A stretch of DNA of 64,000 bases from Massilia arenae. GTDB taxonomy: Bacteria; Pseudomonadota; Gammaproteobacteria; Burkholderiales; Burkholderiaceae_D. Under the pieces are notes generated by a model. The model was not told the DNA's origin and did no database searches. It saw nothing but the letters and a program-made list of their open reading frames with translations. Shown here piece by piece: positions 8,561-16,668 of the stretch. Where the stretch lies: assembly GCF_008014745.1 (NCBI RefSeq), contig NZ_VPFD01000005.1, positions 155,897 to 219,896 on the forward strand, in the 5' to 3' direction. Positions within the stretch are counted from its first letter, which is position 1; each line of letters opens with the position of its first letter. The position numbers and the translations under genes were made by a program.

Positions 8561-10858
8561 GTGCCTGCCTCCACCCCTCTTCCATTCGCCATCCTGCGCC
8601 GCCGCGTCCTGTCACTGGTCAGCCCCAATGCCCTGCTGCCCGTGACCTGCGTGCTCGGACTCACGATCGTGCTTTCGATCTGGGCCTTTTACTTCGATCG
8701 CGCCGAGCAGGAGAAAACCGTCGCGCGCCAGGCGGCGACCACCAGCAGCGAAAACATCGTCCTGATCGTCGCGACCAATCTCGAGGAAGTGCTGGGCCGG
8801 GCCACGCTCTATGCGCGCATCGCCGCCAGCGAAGCGACTGGGGCGCAGCCCAGCGCCCTCCACCTGAATCCGCAAATGGTCGGCGACTCGGCCTATGTGC
8901 GCGCCGCGCTGTTCGACGCCGGCGGCGCCCTCGTGTACTCGTCCGCCAACCAGGACCGGGAACCCGAGCTGCAGCAGCTTCTCGAGGGCACCGGCGGCGC
9001 CCCGCCCGACGCGCCGGCGATGGCGTTCGGGCACCCCGCCGCGAGCGGCAAGTATCCCTGGCGCCTGCCGGTCCTGGTCCGGCTGGACGGAGACCGGGGC
9101 CACTACGGCGCGATGGTCGACCTGGGCTACTTTTTAGGCAGCTACCGCAACGTCGACCTGGGGCCGGAAGGACGCATCGAGATCGTCCACCAGGACGGCG
9201 CGCCGCTGGCGGTCATGCAGGGCGGGATCCTGTTGCCCGCGGCGTCGCGCGCGACGGGGATGATGGAGCCCGCCGCCGGCGCCATCGTTGCCCGCGAAGT
9301 CCTGGCCGACATCCCGATCCGGGTGACCGTGATCCAGGATCCGGCGGTCGTCCTGGGACAGCTGGATGCGCAGCACCGCTCGTACTTCCTGCGCGCGGGC
9401 GCCTATTCTCTGCTGGTGCTGGTCATCACGATCGGCATCGCGGCCGGCCTGTGGCAACAGCAGCGGCTGCACAGCGCCGTGGCCGTTTCGGAACAGGAAA
9501 AGCAGCGCCTGATCGCCCAGCTGGAGCAGGAAAAGAGCCGCGCCCTCGCGCTGGCCTCGCAAGACCACCTGACGGGGCTGGCCAACCGCCGGATGTTCCA
9601 GGAGATGGCGTCGGCGGAACTCAAGCGGGCCAGGCGCAGCCGCAACCTGTATGCCCTGCTGTTCTTCGACCTCGACCGCTTCAAGGTGATCAACGACACC
9701 CTGGGCCACGGCGTCGGCGACCAGCTCCTGAAAGCGGTGGCCGCGCGCCTGCGCGGCGCCGTGCGCGAGTACGACCTGGTTGCCCGGCTGGGCGGCGACG
9801 AGTTCGTGGTCTTGCTGTCCGAGGTGCCGTCGGAGGAATTCGTCGCCCAGCTCGCCGGCAAGCTGGTGCAGGGCCTGTCGGCGGTCTATACGAACCTCGA
9901 CGGCCACGACGTCGAAACGAGTCCCAGCGTCGGCATTGCGCTGTATCCGCGCGACGGCCAGCAGCTGGACGCGCTGCTGCTGCATGCCGACCAGGCGATG
10001 TACAGCGTCAAGGCGCGCGGACGCGGCTTCTTCAGCTTCTACGACGCCTCGCTGAACGCTTCCAATGCGCTGCACTCGGAGCTCGCCGCGCGCTTCAGGC
10101 CCGCCATCCAGGACGGCGAATTCTGCCTGCACTTCCAGCCCAAGCTGACGCTCGACACCCTGCAGATCGTCGGCCTGGAAGCCCTGGTCCGCTGGCAGCA
10201 CCCCGACCATGGCCTGATCTTCCCGGGCGACTTCATCCCCCTGGCCGAGGAACAGGACTTCATCGCGCCGCTGGGGCGCTGGATCATCGACGCCGTGTGC
10301 CGCCAGCTGGCGCAGTGGCGGGCGGACGGCGTGCCGCTGGTGCCGGTGGCGATCAACGTCTCGGCGCGCCAGTTGCGCGACGAACGGCTGCTGGAAGACT
10401 TCCTGGGCGCACTGGCCCTGCACGGCATCGCACCCGAGCTGATCGAGATCGAACTTACCGAGAGCAGCCTGATCGAGGATGCGGAACTGGCGCAGCGCAA
10501 CCTCGACGCCCTCGCCGGCGCCGGCATCCGGATGGCGCTCGACGACTTCGGCACCGGCTTCTCGGGCCTCTCGCGCTTGAAGCAGTTCCCGATCCATACC
10601 GTCAAGATCGACCGCTCTTTCATCCGCGACATCCGCAACGACACCAACGACGCGGTGATCGTCGCCTCGACCATCTCGCTGGCCCACAACCTGGGCCTGA
10701 CCGTGGTGGCCGAAGGGGTCGAGACGCGCGACCAGCTGGTGCACCTGAAGGCCGCCGGATGCGACCAGGTGCAGGGCTTCTACCTGCAGCGCCCGTGCGC
10801 CGCGGCGCAGATTGCGCCTCTCCTCCACAAGCAGTACCTATCCTTCCAGCCGACATGA
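8561..10858 (+). CDS. Membrane diguanylate cyclase/phosphodiesterase (GGDEF-EAL) with periplasmic sensor domain
   Basis: 765 aa, begins at GTG. TM1 is at about 23-44, a periplasmic domain spans about 45-270, TM2 about 272-295, then a short coiled linker. GGDEF lies near residue 411 (RLGGDEF) with an RxxD inhibitory site (REYD) just before it. The EAL domain starts at EALVRW (about 540) and keeps NVSARQL, ELTES, DDFGTG, AEGVET and QGFYLQRP, so both cyclic-di-GMP synthesis and hydrolysis look chemically possible. The stop codon overlaps the ATG of the PhnD-type binding protein (ATGA), so the two are translationally coupled; the binding protein may deliver a ligand signal to the periplasmic domain. 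That partnership is inferred from layout only. Confidence 0.9.
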   Translation: MPASTPLPFAILRRRVLSLVSPNALLPVTCVLGLTIVLSIWAFYFDRAEQEKTVARQAATTSSENIVLIVATNLEEVLGRATLYARIAASEATGAQPSALHLNPQMVGDSAYVRAALFDAGGALVYSSANQDREPELQQLLEGTGGAPPDAPAMAFGHPAASGKYPWRLPVLVRLDGDRGHYGAMVDLGYFLGSYRNVDLGPEGRIEIVHQDGAPLAVMQGGILLPAASRATGMMEPAAGAIVAREVLADIPIRVTVIQDPAVVLGQLDAQHRSYFLRAGAYSLLVLVITIGIAAGLWQQQRLHSAVAVSEQEKQRLIAQLEQEKSRALALASQDHLTGLANRRMFQEMASAELKRARRSRNLYALLFFDLDRFKVINDTLGHGVGDQLLKAVAARLRGAVREYDLVARLGGDEFVVLLSEVPSEEFVAQLAGKLVQGLSAVYTNLDGHDVETSPSVGIALYPRDGQQLDALLLHADQAMYSVKARGRGFFSFYDASLNASNALHSELAARFRPAIQDGEFCLHFQPKLTLDTLQIVGLEALVRWQHPDHGLIFPGDFIPLAEEQDFIAPLGRWIIDAVCRQLAQWRADGVPLVPVAINVSARQLRDERLLEDFLGALALHGIAPELIEIELTESSLIEDAELAQRNLDALAGAGIRMALDDFGTGFSGLSRLKQFPIHTVKIDRSFIRDIRNDTNDAVIVASTISLAHNLGLTVVAEGVETRDQLVHLKAAGCDQVQGFYLQRPCAAAQIAPLLHKQYLSFQPT

Positions 10859-11739
10859 ACCCCGATCCCCGCCGCCGGACCCTCATGCAGCTGCCGCTCC
10901 TGGCGGCCCTCTCCGCGCATGGCGCGCCGGCGCTGGCGGCGGCCTGCGAACGGCCGAACCGGCTGCGCTTTTCCATCATCCCGCGCGGCGACGTCAGGAA
11001 GGAGATCGCGGATCTGCAGCCGCTGCTCGACCAGCTGCGGGCGGCGCTGGGCATCCCGGTGGAGATCTATGCGGCGCCCTCGTACGGGGCGGTGGTCGAA
11101 GCCCTGCTGTCCGGCGCGGTCCAGCTGGCCCGGCTGGGGCCCGCGTCCTACGTGTCCGCCAGGCGCGCCGATCCCATGCTCACGCCGTTCGCCAACTATG
11201 CGAACAAGGCGAGCAGGTTCCAGCCGGCCGGCGCGTTCTATCACTCGCTGCTGATCGTCAGGGCCGGCAGCGCGATCATGGACGTCGGGGCGCTGCGCGG
11301 AAAACGCCTGGCGCTGGTCGATCCCGAGAGCACCTCGGGCGCCCTGATCCCGCGCCACGTATTTGCGAAACAGGTCGGCCGGCCGCTGGAAGCGTATTTT
11401 TCCCAGGTCGGCTATTCGGGCAGCCATACCCAGTCGATCAACCGGGTGCTGGCCGGCCAGATCGACGCCGCCTTCGTCGGCAGCCAGAACCTGGCGACGG
11501 AGATGGCCTCGAATCCAGCCAGGGAGCGCCAGATCCGGGTCGTGTGGCGCTCCGGCCCGATCCCGACCGACCCCTTCGTGTTCAGGGGCCAGCTGTGCGA
11601 CGACTTGCAGGAGAAGATACGCGGCGCCTTCTTCAATCGCGGCGGCCCGCAGAGCGCAGACGTGCTGGACAAGCTGAACGTCGCGCGCTTCGTGCCGGTC
11701 TCGGACCGCGATTACCGGATCGTCCAAGAGATTTATTGA
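10855..11739 (+). CDS. PhnD-type periplasmic phosphate/phosphonate-like binding protein
   Basis: 294 aa. The N-terminus carries an RRRTLMQL stretch before a hydrophobic core and APALAAAC, a possible Tat-type signal. The mature part fits the PhnD/PBP2 fold: PRGDV, LLDQLRAALGIPVEIYAAPSY, LARLGPASYV, and the ligand-loop region DPESTSGALIPRH typical of phosphonate-binding proteins. No ABC permease or ATPase gene is nearby. The ATG overlaps the stop of the upstream GGDEF-EAL gene by 4 nt, so it is co-produced with that sensor. A sensory rather than transport role is therefore plausible. The start is set by the overlap and the signal sequence. Confidence 0.85.
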   Translation: MNPDPRRRTLMQLPLLAALSAHGAPALAAACERPNRLRFSIIPRGDVRKEIADLQPLLDQLRAALGIPVEIYAAPSYGAVVEALLSGAVQLARLGPASYVSARRADPMLTPFANYANKASRFQPAGAFYHSLLIVRAGSAIMDVGALRGKRLALVDPESTSGALIPRHVFAKQVGRPLEAYFSQVGYSGSHTQSINRVLAGQIDAAFVGSQNLATEMASNPARERQIRVVWRSGPIPTDPFVFRGQLCDDLQEKIRGAFFNRGGPQSADVLDKLNVARFVPVSDRDYRIVQEIY

Positions 11740-11769
11740 GGTGGATGAGAGGCGCGCCCGCCGGCAGCC

Positions 11770-12018
11770 TCAGAAGAAAGGCCAGGCGAGGCGCCCCTTC
11801 AGGTGCAGCACGACCCGCAGCGCCGGGTAGCCGAGCGCGAAGCCGAAGGCCAGCAGGCAGGATGGTTGGCCCATGAAGGCCAGCCAGAACCCGGCGACCA
11901 TGCTGGCGGCCACCAGCACCATCAGCCATAGCTCGATACTGAGCAGGAATCCGGACGCTGCGCGCCACACTTGCCGCAGCTCGGCGGCGACTTCGCTGAC
12001 GGACTTGTCATGCACCAT
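11770..12018 (-). CDS. Small membrane protein, unknown function
   Basis: 82 aa with an amphipathic N-terminus (MVHDKSVSEVAAELRQVWRAA) and two hydrophobic stretches, at about 23-48 (FLLSIELWLMVLVAASMVAG) and 52-68 (CLLAFGFALGYPALRVV). A very strong ribosome site (GGAGGTAACTCTGCC before ATG) argues that it is translated. No family recognised. It converges on the PhnD-type gene, ending 30 nt from it. Confidence 0.6.
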   Translation of the reverse strand: MVHDKSVSEVAAELRQVWRAASGFLLSIELWLMVLVAASMVAGFWLAFMGQPSCLLAFGFALGYPALRVVLHLKGRLAWPFF

Positions 12019-12239
12019 GGCAGAGTTACCTCCTCGACCGGACCGGCGCCCGGACCGTTACTGCATCCTAGCCCCGGCGCCGACAAGCAACATTGCCGCA
12101 CGACAATAAATGCGACGAAGTTCCAGTATCGTGAAGCGGCGGACTCATACCCAGGTATGCCCCGCCCTATCCGATGCGCCGATAGGCGGCGGTACGCAGC
12201 CCCCGGATAATGTGCTTACCCTGATCATCCGGAGCCGCC

Positions 12240-13394
12240 ATGACCGACACCACCGCACCGCGCGCCATCATCATCGGCGGCTCCCTCGGCGGCCTGTTTA
12301 CCGCGCTCACCCTGCGCGCCATCGGCTGGCGGGTAGACGTGTTCGAGCGTTCGCCGCACGCCCTCGACAGCCGCGGCGGCGGCATCGTGCTGCAGCCCGA
12401 CGTGCTGCACGCCTTCCACTTCGCGGGCCTGCGCCATCCCGGCGCGCTGGGCGTGGCGTCCGGCGACCGCATCTTCCTCGACCGTGACGGCACCGTCGTG
12501 CAGCGCGGCTACCAGCCGCAGACCCAGACCTCGTGGAATATGCTGCACGCGCTGATGCGCGCCGCGCTGCCGGACTCGCAGGTGCATCCGGGCGAAACCC
12601 TGCTGCGCTTCGAGCAGGCGGGTGGCCAGGTGCGCGCCCATTTCGCCGGCGGGCGCAGCGAGACCGGCGACCTGCTGGTCGGCGCCGACGGCGCGCGCTC
12701 GACGGTGCGCCGGCAACTGCTGCCGGCGCTGGCGTCCGACTACGCCGGCTACGTCGCCTGGCGCGGCCTGGTGCCCGAGCCGGCGCTCAGCGGCGACGAC
12801 CGGGCGCTGCTCGACGGCGTGTTCGCCTTCCAGCAGGGCCCGGACCACATGTTCCTCGAATACCTGGTGCCGGGCGAGGACCGCTCGCTCGCGCCCGGCG
12901 CGCGGCGCTGGAACTGGGTCTGGCACCGCAAGCTGGCGCCGGAACGCCTGCCCGGCGTGATGACCGACGCCGGGGGCCGCCAGCATGCGTTCTCGCTGCC
13001 GCCCGGCGCGCTGCGGCCCGAGCACGCGACGGCGCTGCGCGAAGACGCCGCACGCAGTCTGGCGCCGCAATTCGCGCGCCTGGTCGGCCTGACCGCCGAA
13101 CCCTTCGTGCAGGCGATCCTGGACCTGGACAGTCCGCGCATGGTGTCGGGCCGGGTGGTGCTGGTGGGCGACGCCGCCTCGGTGCCGCGCCCGCATACGG
13201 CCGGCGGCGCTGCCAAGGCCGCGGCCAATGCGCTGTTCCTGGCCCAGGCCCTGCAGCGCACCGAGGTGCCGGTCGAAGAGCGGCTGCGCGAGTGGGAAGC
13301 GCTGCAACTGCGCGCCGGCCGCCTGATGCTCGAGGCTGGGCGGCGCATGGGCGACCGGATCATCGGCTCCGTACCAGCCGATGCTTCACGGTGA
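12240..13394 (+). CDS. FAD-dependent aromatic monooxygenase-like protein
   Basis: 384 aa of the PHBH/UbiH-like flavin monooxygenase group, which hydroxylate aromatic rings using NAD(P)H and O2. The N-terminal dinucleotide fold is clear (AIIIGGSLGGLFTALTLRAIGWRV, then ERSPHALDSRGGG), the middle motif is DLLVGADGARSTVRRQLL, and the second FAD motif is VVLVGDAASVPRPHTAGGAAKA. The GD-plus-PRPH pattern resembles the 2,6-dihydroxypyridine 3-monooxygenase branch; the substrate is not determinable here. CCGGAGCCGCC precedes the ATG. A DUF1330 protein and a PfpI protein follow on the same strand with gaps of 119 and 56 nt, so co-transcription is possible but unproven. Confidence 0.85.
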   Translation: MTDTTAPRAIIIGGSLGGLFTALTLRAIGWRVDVFERSPHALDSRGGGIVLQPDVLHAFHFAGLRHPGALGVASGDRIFLDRDGTVVQRGYQPQTQTSWNMLHALMRAALPDSQVHPGETLLRFEQAGGQVRAHFAGGRSETGDLLVGADGARSTVRRQLLPALASDYAGYVAWRGLVPEPALSGDDRALLDGVFAFQQGPDHMFLEYLVPGEDRSLAPGARRWNWVWHRKLAPERLPGVMTDAGGRQHAFSLPPGALRPEHATALREDAARSLAPQFARLVGLTAEPFVQAILDLDSPRMVSGRVVLVGDAASVPRPHTAGGAAKAAANALFLAQALQRTEVPVEERLREWEALQLRAGRLMLEAGRRMGDRIIGSVPADASR

Positions 13395-13513
13395 AAAATG
13401 GATCGCGATTCATACCCGCAGGATTTACCGTCTTTAACTTTCATCGCCGGACGATGACGATTATGCTGATATGGCGCCGATGACCTTTCGGCGAACCGAA
13501 CTAAAGGGAATCC

Positions 13514-13813
13514 ATGTCAGCATACGTCGTCTTCATCCGCGAAAAAACCACCGACCAGGCCCAGATGGACCAGTACGCGCAAACGGCGCCCGCCGCGCGC
13601 GCCGGCCACGACATCACCCGGCTCGCCTTCTATGGCGCGCTCGAGGTGCTGGAGGGCCCAGCCGCCGAGGGCGTCGCCATCCTGCGCTTTCCCGATATGG
13701 CGGCGGCGCGGGCATGGTATGACAGCCCGGCCTACCGGCAGGCGCGCGAGCGCCGCCACCTTGGCGCCGACTACCGGATGCTGCTGGTCGAGGGCAGCGA
13801 CGCCGCGCAGTAA
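13514..13813 (+). CDS. DUF1330 family protein
   Basis: 99-aa ferredoxin-like-fold protein with the DUF1330 pattern: MSAYVVFIREKTTD, LAFYGALEVLEGP, VAILRFPDMAAARAWYDSPAYRQARERR and a final DYRMLLVEG strand. Members are small dimeric proteins of uncertain function, often next to oxidoreductases. AAAGGGAATCC precedes the ATG. It lies between an FAD monooxygenase and a DJ-1/PfpI protein. Confidence 0.85.
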   Translation: MSAYVVFIREKTTDQAQMDQYAQTAPAARAGHDITRLAFYGALEVLEGPAAEGVAILRFPDMAAARAWYDSPAYRQARERRHLGADYRMLLVEGSDAAQ

Positions 13814-13869
13814 GCGGCCTTACCTGCCCCCACTCCCCTGCCGGACCATTCACTTTCCAGGAGAACCTC

Positions 13870-14538
13870 ATGAGCATGAAGCACGTCCTGTTCATCGTGA
13901 CCAACACCCATGAAATCGGTCCGCACAAGCGCCCGACAGGCTACTTCTTCCCCGAGATCGCGCACCCGGTCGAGGTGTTCGAACGGCACGGGGTGGCGGT
14001 CGAATACTGCTCGCCGCTGGGCGGCGCGCCGTCGGACGACGGCTACGACGAGAGCGACCCGGCCCAGGCGGTCTACCGCAACAGCAAGTCGATCCGCCGC
14101 CTGGCGCGCCGCCGCCGCCTGGCCGAAGTGGACGTGCTCGACTACGACGCCGTCTTCGTCCCCGGCGGCCTGGGCCCGATGGCGGACCTGGTCACGAATC
14201 CCGACGTGAAGCAGGCCCTGGCGCGCGCCTGGAACGCCGGCCTGATCGTGTCCGCGGTCTGCCATGGCCCCTGCGCCCTGCTCGGGGTGAAGACCGAGGA
14301 TGGCGCGCCGCTCATCAAGGGCCGCCAGCTCACCGCGTTCTCGAACCGCGAAGAAGAAAACTACGCGAAGGCAGACGTGCCCTTCATGCTCGAGGATGCG
14401 CTGGTGGCGGAAGGCGCGCAGTTCTCGGCGGCCGATCCCTGGCAGGTCAAGGTGATCGTCGACGGCCGACTGATGACGGGGCAAAATCCCGCCTCGGCCG
14501 GTCCGCTGGCGGAAGAGATCGTGAAAGCGCTGGGCTGA
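13870..14538 (+). CDS. DJ-1/PfpI family protein (class I glutamine amidotransferase-like, Hsp31-type)
   Basis: 222 aa with the nucleophile elbow VSAVCHGPCALL, preceded by FVPGGLGPMADL containing the GG oxyanion region, and the Hsp31/YhbO-type features IVTNTHEIG, GYFFPEIAHPVEVF and LTAFSNREEENY. Such proteins are chaperones, glyoxalases or deglycases that deal with reactive carbonyls. CAGGAGAACCTC before the ATG gives a clear start. Together with the preceding flavoprotein and DUF1330 gene it could form a stress-response group, which is inference. Confidence 0.88.
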   Translation: MSMKHVLFIVTNTHEIGPHKRPTGYFFPEIAHPVEVFERHGVAVEYCSPLGGAPSDDGYDESDPAQAVYRNSKSIRRLARRRRLAEVDVLDYDAVFVPGGLGPMADLVTNPDVKQALARAWNAGLIVSAVCHGPCALLGVKTEDGAPLIKGRQLTAFSNREEENYAKADVPFMLEDALVAEGAQFSAADPWQVKVIVDGRLMTGQNPASAGPLAEEIVKALG

Positions 14539-14608
14539 CGAGGTAGAACGGCATCGCCACACCCACCAGGAACCTCGACCGTCCGACGTAGTCCGACTGT
14601 TGCCTGCA

Positions 14609-15199
14609 TCAGGGTGAGCGCAGCTTCTTTCTTGTACGGACAAGCGGTTTGGTCGTCGCGGTGTCATCAGGCACGGTGCTGTTTCCCGGCCCAGGCAGCT
14701 GGGTCGAATCGCCCATAGCGGCCGTCTGTTTAAGTTGCTGCAAAGCGGCATTCATCTGATGCTTGAACTCGGCAATGGCCTCCGCAATTTCGTGCATGCC
14801 AGCGGCGGCGTTGTCCCTATCATGCTTGAACTGGATGAGTATCGCTTTCGACACGCTGGCATCGTCGCTCGCCATCGCAGCAAGATCGTCGGCAGGTTGC
14901 AGGACACCGTTGTCCTGCGCTTCGCGCATCACCGGAACGAATGCCACCTCCAGACCGAAGAACTGGCCGATGCGATTCAGCGTCGCCATCGTCGGATTGC
15001 CCTGTCCCAGTTCGATTGCCTTGATTACCCTGGCGCTGACGCCACGGTGTCGCGCGAACTCCTCTTGCGTCATCCCGGAAATCGCCCGCATCTCACGTAC
15101 GCCCTCGGTGAGTGACAGCCTGGCGGCGGCTGCGGACGCAAGCATGCGATTGCGTCGCTCCCGAATCTGCGTCTTGTCGATCGGTTTTCTTCTGCTCAT
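14609..15199 (-). CDS. XRE-family HTH regulator, HipB-like antitoxin with long C-terminal tail
   Basis: 196 aa. A helix-turn-helix of the XRE type sits at about 38-90 (VREMRAISGMTQEEFARHRGV, SARVIKAIELGQGNPTMATLNRIGQFFGLEVAFVP). The C-terminal half (about 110-196) is a helical, Gln/Asn-containing stretch and a basic tail (TRKKLRSP), longer than classical HipB (about 88 aa). The ATG lies only 2 nt past the stop of the hipA-like gene, so it is the second gene of the pair. Likely role: binds the kinase and represses the operon. Confidence 0.82.
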   Translation of the reverse strand: MSRRKPIDKTQIRERRNRMLASAAAARLSLTEGVREMRAISGMTQEEFARHRGVSARVIKAIELGQGNPTMATLNRIGQFFGLEVAFVPVMREAQDNGVLQPADDLAAMASDDASVSKAILIQFKHDRDNAAAGMHEIAEAIAEFKHQMNAALQQLKQTAAMGDSTQLPGPGNSTVPDDTATTKPLVRTRKKLRSP

Positions 15200-15201
15200 G
15201 A

Positions 15202-16482
15202 CTACCTCAATGCCAGGATGTGGGTTCGTTGCGCTTCGACGCTGGGTTTGACGAATTCGACGATGTCATTGTCGATGCCTGCCTCGCGCATGTAGTTGGG
15301 CAAGGTCGCCAGTTGTTCGCCAAAGCGGACCAGGGCGTCCACCACCTGCGCATGCTCCGGACCGGACAAGGCCAGGTGATCCAGGATGTCCGTCCAGTGC
15401 CGAAGTTCCTTGCGTGTTTCACGGTGATACCAGCGCGCCGAGCGGGTGATGCCTTCGGGGTCCAGGTACATCGGTGCGAAATCGAACAGGGGCGTCAGGC
15501 GAACGATACCATCGGCAGATTGCACCGCTGTGTTGCGAGCATGGTTATCGGTATTGCGCATGGCCAGGTTGAGCACGTCGCGCCGGATGAACTCGATGGT
15601 CTCTTCGGTCGGATCGTCCACGACCTTGCGTATTGCCTCCAGCAGTTCGAACTGGTTGGCCTGGGTACCGAAACCGGCCAGTTCGGCGATCGAGGCCACG
15701 CTCTCCTGGTGAAAGCGCTCTACGTATCCGTCCCGTGCGCGGCGGTCGAAGCGAGGAACGAACAAGGTGTTTTCATGCCATGTCGGCAGGTCGAAGGTAC
15801 GGATGCCAAGTCGGTGAGCGACTTCCATATAGCCGGCTTCGTTGCGCAACACCTTGCGATCGTCTTCGGATGACCCGCGTGGTCGCTTGACAATGTAATG
15901 GCGCCGGGCACGGTCGTCGGACAGCGCCGCATCCGGATACCATTTGCCGTCATGCCCTTCGGTCAACAGGTATTTGGGGGCGACTCCCTGCACGCCAGTG
16001 CCACCTGCCGCCAGCATGCCATGGACCATCATCACTTCATGGAAGTCTGCCGAACGTGCGAGCAATTCATCGAAATCGAAACCCGCGGCAGCAACATCAT
16101 GGCGTCCGACATGCTGCTCGTAATAATGCACGGCTTCCCTGACCCGCAGTCGCCCGATGGGATTGAAGGCGCCTGCGCAGAGCAGCGGGAGATCGGACGC
16201 CTGGGCATCGGGAAGCTTGAGATGATCGAGGAGAAACTTGCGACCATTCCCCTGCGGTACGAGATCGTACAAAAACGTCGGCCAGGCCTCGCGGACATGG
16301 CGACTGGCATCGACTGGAAGGACGAGCGAGACCGGAGACGGCGCGTTACCGAAAGCGTAGGGCAAATCGTACTCGAATACGCAATCGTTGGCCCTGAAGC
16401 CGTTGTGGACGATGTCTGAAAAGCTCGCTGTGGCAGCTGCCATCCACTGGCCGTCCTGGAAAATCTCGATATGGCAGTCCAT
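15202..16482 (-). CDS. HipA-like serine/threonine kinase toxin
   Basis: 426 aa, close to E. coli HipA (440). Recognisable parts: an N-subdomain ending AFNPIGRLRV, the Gly-rich loop GGTGVQGVAPKYLL, the lysine strand RRHYIVKRPRG with NEAGYMEVAHRLGI, the catalytic loop NLAMRNTDNHARNTAV and the metal-binding PLFDFAPMY. All elements for ATP-dependent phosphorylation are present; HipA itself targets glutamyl-tRNA synthetase, but relatives differ. The serine that HipA autophosphorylates is not obvious in the Gly-rich loop, where a threonine sits instead. Gene order is toxin first, XRE gene second, opposite to classical hipBA. AAGGG upstream of ATG at 16482 supports the start. Confidence 0.88.
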   Translation of the reverse strand: MDCHIEIFQDGQWMAAATASFSDIVHNGFRANDCVFEYDLPYAFGNAPSPVSLVLPVDASRHVREAWPTFLYDLVPQGNGRKFLLDHLKLPDAQASDLPLLCAGAFNPIGRLRVREAVHYYEQHVGRHDVAAAGFDFDELLARSADFHEVMMVHGMLAAGGTGVQGVAPKYLLTEGHDGKWYPDAALSDDRARRHYIVKRPRGSSEDDRKVLRNEAGYMEVAHRLGIRTFDLPTWHENTLFVPRFDRRARDGYVERFHQESVASIAELAGFGTQANQFELLEAIRKVVDDPTEETIEFIRRDVLNLAMRNTDNHARNTAVQSADGIVRLTPLFDFAPMYLDPEGITRSARWYHRETRKELRHWTDILDHLALSGPEHAQVVDALVRFGEQLATLPNYMREAGIDNDIVEFVKPSVEAQRTHILALR

Positions 16483-16502
16483 ATTCGCTCAACGCCCTTA
16501 AA

Positions 16503-16548
16503 GTGCACTAAATGATCCTGAAACCAGTATAGCAGCTAGTTTGTGCAC
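16503..16548. promoter_or_regulatory. Candidate operator: two GTGCAC boxes before the hipA-like gene
   Basis: GTGCACTAAA at 16503 and, on the opposite strand, GTGCACAAAC ending at 16548 form an inverted pair 40 bp apart (about four helical turns), 20 nt upstream of the toxin start. The placement suits cooperative autorepression by the XRE partner. No experimental operator matches it, so this is inference. Confidence 0.35.
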
Positions 16549-16606
16549 CGGACAGCAGATAGCATGCGGCCATATTCGCAACTGACACATTCTTGAGTCC
16601 AAATAA

Positions 16607-16634
16607 AAAATTGCCGGCGCCAGCCGGCAATTTT
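16607..16634 (-). terminator. Rho-independent terminator of the siderophore receptor gene
   Basis: A perfect 12-bp inverted repeat with core TTGCCGGC, loop GCCA and GCCGGCAA, flanked by A and T runs on both sides. It lies about 35 nt beyond the receptor stop codon and also insulates the hipA-like promoter to its left. Confidence 0.8.
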
Positions 16635-16668
16635 CACTCCTGTCCTGCGTCGAGCCTCAGGCGCATCC

